From: Fasciolopsis buskii
Taxonomy: Eukaryota; Platyhelminthes; Trematoda; Plagiorchiida; Fasciolidae
Assembly: GCA_008360955.1 (NCBI GenBank)
Contig: LUCM01011144.1
Location: forward strand, 62,001-126,000
DNA length: 64,000 nucleotides
Direction: 5' to 3'
Position numbers and translations under genes: made by a program. Each line of letters opens with the position of its first letter. Position 1 is the first letter of the stretch. The notes under the pieces were generated by a model that searched no databases, was not told where the DNA came from, and was given only the letters and a program-made list of their open reading frames with translations. Below are positions 59,001 through 64,000 of the stretch, in pieces.

Positions 59001-59158
59001 TTACTCCAAATGTCTAACTGCGGGCATCAAACCCTGTGTTTCTACTGTATGGCCTACCCGCACACAGCGCACTGGCTGGCGCTCAAACGCTTCATCATTA
59101 TATGATATAGAGTCCACTTCTTCATGCCCAAAACAATGTAAGCAGTAGCAACAGTTGT
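59001..59158 (-). CDS. Candidate terminal exon, Cys-rich, product unknown
   Basis: A very good acceptor (CATTTTCTGTTTTACAG at 59,159) opens a frame of about 52 codons to a TAA at 59,001-59,003. It begins NCCYCLHCFGHEEVDSISYN and ends in MPAVRHLE. No poly(A) signal lies close by and no upstream exon was found. Confidence 0.25.
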
Positions 59159-62100
59159 CTGTAAAACAGAAAATGTGCCTCTGGAATTGCAAATCACAAC
59201 AGTCATTATATAAGCTTAAAAAGTGCAACCTCAAATTCAAAGATTCGCATGTAGAACGGCAGACTTTCGGAGCCTTCAGTGATAGTCGGGATGGCACGAT
59301 AATCATAACAAAGTATCACAAAACCCAGCAGTGCTGTCACCGCTATTTTTCGACCGTTCAACAGTCAATTATGAACGATTATATTATACAATAATTAAAA
59401 TTTCTTAAGCGCGAATATCACCACAAGTCCAACGAGTTCTGGCACACTAAACGGCGCAAGGTGCACTGCTCAACAGAGGACAACTCACCATTACCAGCGA
59501 CGAACAATCAAGATGGGGGCGCCGAGGAAGTTCTAGGTTCAATCGAACAAAATGGCTTTGTTTTCTAACCCATGCACTAAGGTTAATGTACACAGAATTT
59601 GCCCAGAATTGCTCACCACGAAGTTCTGAAAAATACTGATACTTTTAGCAAGTATAGACCCTGCTTTCTATGTCCAGCTGATGCTTTGATCCCACTGGAA
59701 TGAATGCGCGGGCATATTGCTATCTGGGTAGTAATAGCAAAAGGTGTGCTGAATAATGGGTTGAATTCCTGACTGCTTCCCCACTGAGCTATCTCGTTTT
59801 GCCGATGGATGAATAAGGCAAAACCTTCACCATAGCCTGCGTACATGATCTTCGCAATTTACAGTTAAAGGGATTGTAAATACTGGTTTACATATGTTAA
59901 AGTGCAAAGCAACTTAGGCTGGTTTCGTTGGAGCCCCTTTCGACTGCCACCGGTCAGCGATTTCTGACTATCTGTAGCTCGGTTCCAACCACTTCCTACG
60001 AAACCTAAATCAGCTTCGTTAGCGTCTGCCCACACCTCACCATTCATTTTTTCCATATCAAACTATGCTGGTCCTAATAAAATCTTTCGTAATTGTTGGC
60101 TGTTGTACCCCTATTGGACAAGTCACGCGAACAAGATATCACAGAACCTAACGTTATGGGCTGTTGCTTAATGCAGTGGTAAACTGAATTTTCTTTCGTT
60201 TCTCGGGTGGCTAAATATCCTATCTTTTCCAAACCGTGCTAGAAAATGCCGCAGCACTATGAATACCTCGGGAATTTTGCTGTCGCAAGAACCCGGAAAT
60301 GCTCAGGGGTCAAAGCTGCAAGTATCGGCAGTTGACCCGATCTGACTATGTCAGGTACTAGAATGTCATTGTGATAAACGTGAGATTCTTCAAAACAAGG
60401 TAGTCACTGAATATGTGTAGTGGCACAGATGTCGCGAGAATATGCCCTTTGCTTGTCTTTCATTCTGTGTTGTAAACCATGACACAGGAAAAAAATGCAT
60501 TAGCCTTTCTGCAGATCTACCAAAAAATGAACTACCTTTTTAGATCTTCCCAATGCACCAGTCTAACCTCAGGGTGTTCTCCAACCATTAATTTTGCTCC
60601 ACCTTCCCCCGGGTTTGGTTGCTGCTCCACAGCAATGCAGTGCTGTCTTCTCAGAAGCGGGAAGAACGAGAAACCAGTCACTATGAGTCGACAGGAAATA
60701 AAAACGCCATCGTCACTGTTGGTGATTCCCTGCAGCATTCTTCAATATCCCCAGCCAGCTGGGTCATACATTGTTGAACACCAAACATCGCGACTCGGGA
60801 ATCCATTTTACTTAAATTTGTCGTGGTTTGGCCACAGGATCTGCTGCTAGGGGCAACGGGATTTCCGCTTCCTGATTGGTCGGGATGCAGCATCTCGCCG
60901 CGCTTCGACTACTGAAGAGTTATTTTAGGCCATGAGGTTAGCTGTTCCCTTTTAAATGGTGTTGTGGAAATCGCTTTCGGGAGTCCTAGAGGCTCACCAT
61001 GTCAAAAATAGCGAAATAATGCACAAGCATCGCTAATGACAGCAGAAATACTCGGCCGACCTACTAAGTCAGGCAGAAAGTGGAGTCTCGCAGGATGAGA
61101 ATCTTCTTTACTTGAGCAGATAGAGTGAGACTCTAAGCAGGTTAAAAATAAATAGGGATATAGATAGATTAGACTAGGGTTCAGAATACGGTGGGGATGG
61201 GGACGAACGTATTTGGTCCGAGCTGGCCTTAAAGTGATCTACGGTTGGGGCAGAAAACGTTTGCTCCGACAGCTTATTCCAAGGAATTTTGACTCTGTGG
61301 GACATTAAGGCGCCCCTAATAACACCACCTGCACTGAGCTCCTTCAGCCTAAGGCCCCCTTAAACCTAGGTTGCTATCCAACAAATACTGAGATTTGTGA
61401 GTGTTTCTAATGCTTTTAGGAGATTCAACTATTTCAGTTGAGTCCATCTAAATACGCCGGCATCCAAACCCAGGGTCTTGTTCTAGCTTCACACGGCATG
61501 TTCTCCAACCAGATGACATTTATGAATCATCGCTAGACGTTTTCCGGGGACACTTGATCTTATTTTGGGTTTGGGGAATATGTATGGACTTCTTACTCTA
61601 GGCGTAACCGTACCATCCCCTTGTGAAGTTGTACGAGTAAGTCTGGGTTCCTGAAGTCAACAGTGATTAGTAGCTGATCGGCCTCTCTTTTTGTTTTGCT
61701 AGCAGCAGACATCCATTGGGCCGGGGAGTTAGAAGAATCGCAGATGACCGTGTCAGTATACTTCTGCAGTTACGTTTAGTTCTTGAGGTTGCCGCAAGTC
61801 AGTCGCCGCGGCACAGAGGCTCCTCCGGAAAGTGGTCAATGCCATTTTATGACATTCGAAAGGAGTCCGCAGTTAGCAGATTGAGTATATTCAGAAGGTG
61901 GGTCACATTAATTCTGCGTCGTCCATGAACAAGAATCGGGGCTTTTATAACTACACCGTCAAGTATTTTATAAACATCAGGAGTAATAATGGCCTTGGTA
62001 GCGCGCTCTGAGGAAATGTGCTGCTTGCTTTCGATTTCGAGGAGACTGCGCCGTCATTTTGGTTGGTCAAAAATCCGGTTAATAACACTGTCACTGACGT

Positions 62101-62559
62101 CCACTGTGGCAAGCTTCCTCAGAAGCGATGTGCTGTTAGTCGAGTTCTCTTGCAAAAACTTCACGACGTGAGTCAAGCTTTCCCTGAGATGAGCTGTGGT
62201 TGGAGAAATAAAGCTGCGCATCCGCTTATGTTCAGGACGGTGATGCCTGTGGTTTATGCCGGGGTGATGATATAGGATTGTGAGGAGTCGCTTTTAGCAA
62301 CTTGCCCCTCTTGCACCATGTTGGCCAGTTAAACCCTGGTTTCATTGTTTTTCACCGCATGGATCTTTTAGGCCTCTACCGAGAATAGGTCCCTATATTG
62401 AGGATTGATATACCCCACCAGCACTGGTCTAAAAGAGCCTTCTAGTAATTGTTGCTTCTATTTGCCCAGTCTCAGCACTCGCTTTTTGGGTGCATGGGCC
62501 CACGACTTTGAGGAGATCAACCACCATTGAAAAAATCTAGTTGGTCTTCTGGTGTCTCT
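59159..62559. other. Unassigned DNA
   Basis: A 123-codon plus-strand frame (60,479-60,850) and opposing minus-strand frames have no recognisable motif. A weak tRNA-like site is listed separately. Confidence 0.4.
59758..59791 (-). other. tRNA-like A/B box remnant
   Basis: TAGCTCAGTGG (59,791-59,781, minus) is an exact pol III A box. gaattcaaccc (59,768-59,758) is a B box with two to three changes. The spacing of about 23 bases is too short for a tRNA, so at most this is an eroded tRNA-derived repeat. Confidence 0.25.
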
Positions 62560-62850
62560 GCCTGCAGAGGGCTTCGGTTGTCTTGTTTGTCACTATGTTC
62601 CTTAGCTAACCACGTGCTATTTCAGCTGTGCAATCTAAGACAGTCTTTGAGTCAGTGAGTAATAGCACGGTTTTCGGTAACTCTTGGATTCCAGATTCGT
62701 GCTTTAATAGGACATTGAAAACATTGATCGACGGTGGATAAGGTTTTCATGTGATTTGCCTTGGCCGTTATGACTGAAGCCGAGCCGTACCGTACTTGTG
62801 GTCTTGACTGGCTTTGACACTGCTCATACCGCGCTATCCCCCGTATCGAT
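62560..62850 (-). pseudogene. Possible BEL/Pao retrotransposon scrap (RNase H region)
   Basis: Minus-strand frames give SVITAKANHMKTLS and, 25 residues on, LPKTVLLLTDSKTVLDC followed by LRNIVTNKTTEALC. Pao-type RNase H regions have the order AKxRVAPLKxLSIPRLEL, then WTDSxTVL, then FVANRVxEI. The match is short and weak, with a stop inside. Confidence 0.28.
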
Positions 62851-62949
62851 CTTAGGCTTTTCAACCGCCTGGTTCTTAAGGGGTATCGGTGAACGTATGT
62901 ACCAGTTACTGGCGTCATTATCAGATATGTGTTCCACCCCGTCACACCA

Positions 62950-64000
62950 CAGGATGCACTCTGAACTAGCCCACAGTAAACTTTGGGTGGCCTAGTGATC
63001 TAATTGTTTAGGCGGGAGTTTGTTTTACTAATTGCAGAACAAGACTGTTAGGCACTACAATAAATGCCTACCTTGTTTAACGCAATCGAACAGCCATCCC
63101 TCTCAAATGGACATACTAGTGGAAAGGGTGACTTCAGTTCCCACCTCCAATTTGGCTCAGCAAGGTTCGGGTCTGAGCACCAATAGTCTCAAGAACCGAA
63201 GAAATATCAGACAAAATCAGCGCAGAGTAAAATGATGCGTGAGCTCTGAAAACTGTTCACCATTATCAAGGGAGTGAAGAGCCTCTGCGGGAAAACCCTA
63301 CCATGGCATCAAACTGGGAACTGCACCTGAACCCGACAACAAGTTCACCGGCGTACGGGCTCAATTGGAGTTCGATAAAGTCAACAGCAATCCCCCAAGC
63401 TTTCCTTAGGGCACTTCTTTCAGTCACCAGCTGTGGTGATCTTGACGCCAAGCAGCAAGGGTGTACCTATGATTGCACCCCGGAGGTCCCTTGCGCATAC
63501 ATTTGGTGCACCTCTGAGCGTATCCCACTGAAGCAAGGAAACTTACGCTCAGAAGAAGGCCAGCGATAACCACTGAAGGCGCCGATATATCTCAAGTCGA
63601 GGAATTTCTCGTATTGCGGCAGCGGTCCTCACTACTTACGCCAACAACACGTCCTAATTCTACGTAATATAACTGTCTTAGCGAATAACAGGATAAAGCC
63701 ATTTTGCTTTTGCAGTAAAGCTGCACTTTTATCAATCTCTAAGCTGCGGAAAAAAGCAGAAATCTAATCAGGACCATTTCTGTATCATTTACTCTTCACT
63801 GAGCGTAGATTTACGCCATTTACCGAACATGCCTAACCGAGGTCTACTTGAAGAAATTAATTCAAGTTTCTCACTGGCTTAAGCTTCTAGCCACTGGCCG
63901 GTATTCAAAGCAGCTGAAAGGAACAGAACGTGTTCGTCAGAGACTGATATAATCACTTGCTATTATACGCAGCGCAGTGGTCCAAGTCCGCTTATTGAAT
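62950..64000. other. Unassigned DNA at the right edge
   Basis: Opposing short frames at 63.27-63.57 kb only. Nothing recognised. Confidence 0.4.

Noticed and set aside
60479..60850. 123-codon plus-strand frame
   Set aside because: No motif is recognisable and opposing minus-strand frames of similar length overlap it. Likely chance.
1..64000. CRISPR array, bacterial operon, rRNA or phage content
   Set aside because: No regularly spaced direct repeats, no ribosome-binding-site-led gene clusters and no rRNA signatures. Intron signals and LINE/LTR content show eukaryotic DNA.

Overview
This is a eukaryotic window of moderate GC with sparse, intron-split coding sequence on the minus strand and many decayed retrotransposons. 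A flatworm, probably a digenean fluke, is the best guess. The reasons are an LTR element with CsRn1-type hallmarks (tRNA-Trp-like primer site, CHCC-type Gag motif), two related RTE-like LINE families, and very short introns (41-45 nt in one gene, about 56 nt possibly in another). The species call is inference. No bacterial operons, CRISPR array, rRNA or convincing functional tRNA was seen.

Host genes, all on the minus strand. (1) At 1.3-2.1 kb lies the first coding exon of a large lipid transfer protein (vitellogenin / microsomal triglyceride transfer family), with signal peptide and a good donor. (2) At 29.0-34.7 kb are two exons of an RNF14-like RBR E3 ubiquitin ligase. The RWD domain and RING1 are in one exon and the IBR in the next. 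A 4.7 kb intron between them holds a sense-oriented LINE. The RING2 exon was not found. (3) At 44.0-44.3 kb is a small gene or gene end with half a PHD-type zinc finger, a 41-45 nt intron and two competing acceptors. Four other stretches (48.2, 49.2, 52.7 and 59.1 kb) have good splice sites around open frames but no recognisable product.

Mobile DNA. 6.9-9.4 kb: a decayed gypsy pol (minus) plus a roughly 190 bp inverted repeat with an LTR-like end. 15.0-17.8 kb: small LINE fragments. 18.7-25.6 kb: a tangle of LINEs, with family B copy 1 (+), family A copy 1 (-), an older family B 3' piece (-) and family B copy 2 (+). 29.8-33.2 kb: family A copy 2, nearly full length. 35.9-50.9 kb: a CsRn1-like gypsy family with one nearly complete element (36,829-41,755) and three separate LTR copies, one interrupted by a tRNA-derived insertion. 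62.6-62.9 kb: a possible BEL/Pao scrap.

Every element shows frameshifts, stops or deletions and none looks able to move on its own. No novel gene system is evident. The most interesting signals are the mosaic identity between the two family A LINEs, the segment readable as reverse transcriptase on both strands, the LTR family with its nested tRNA-derived insert, and the tiny-intron PHD gene.
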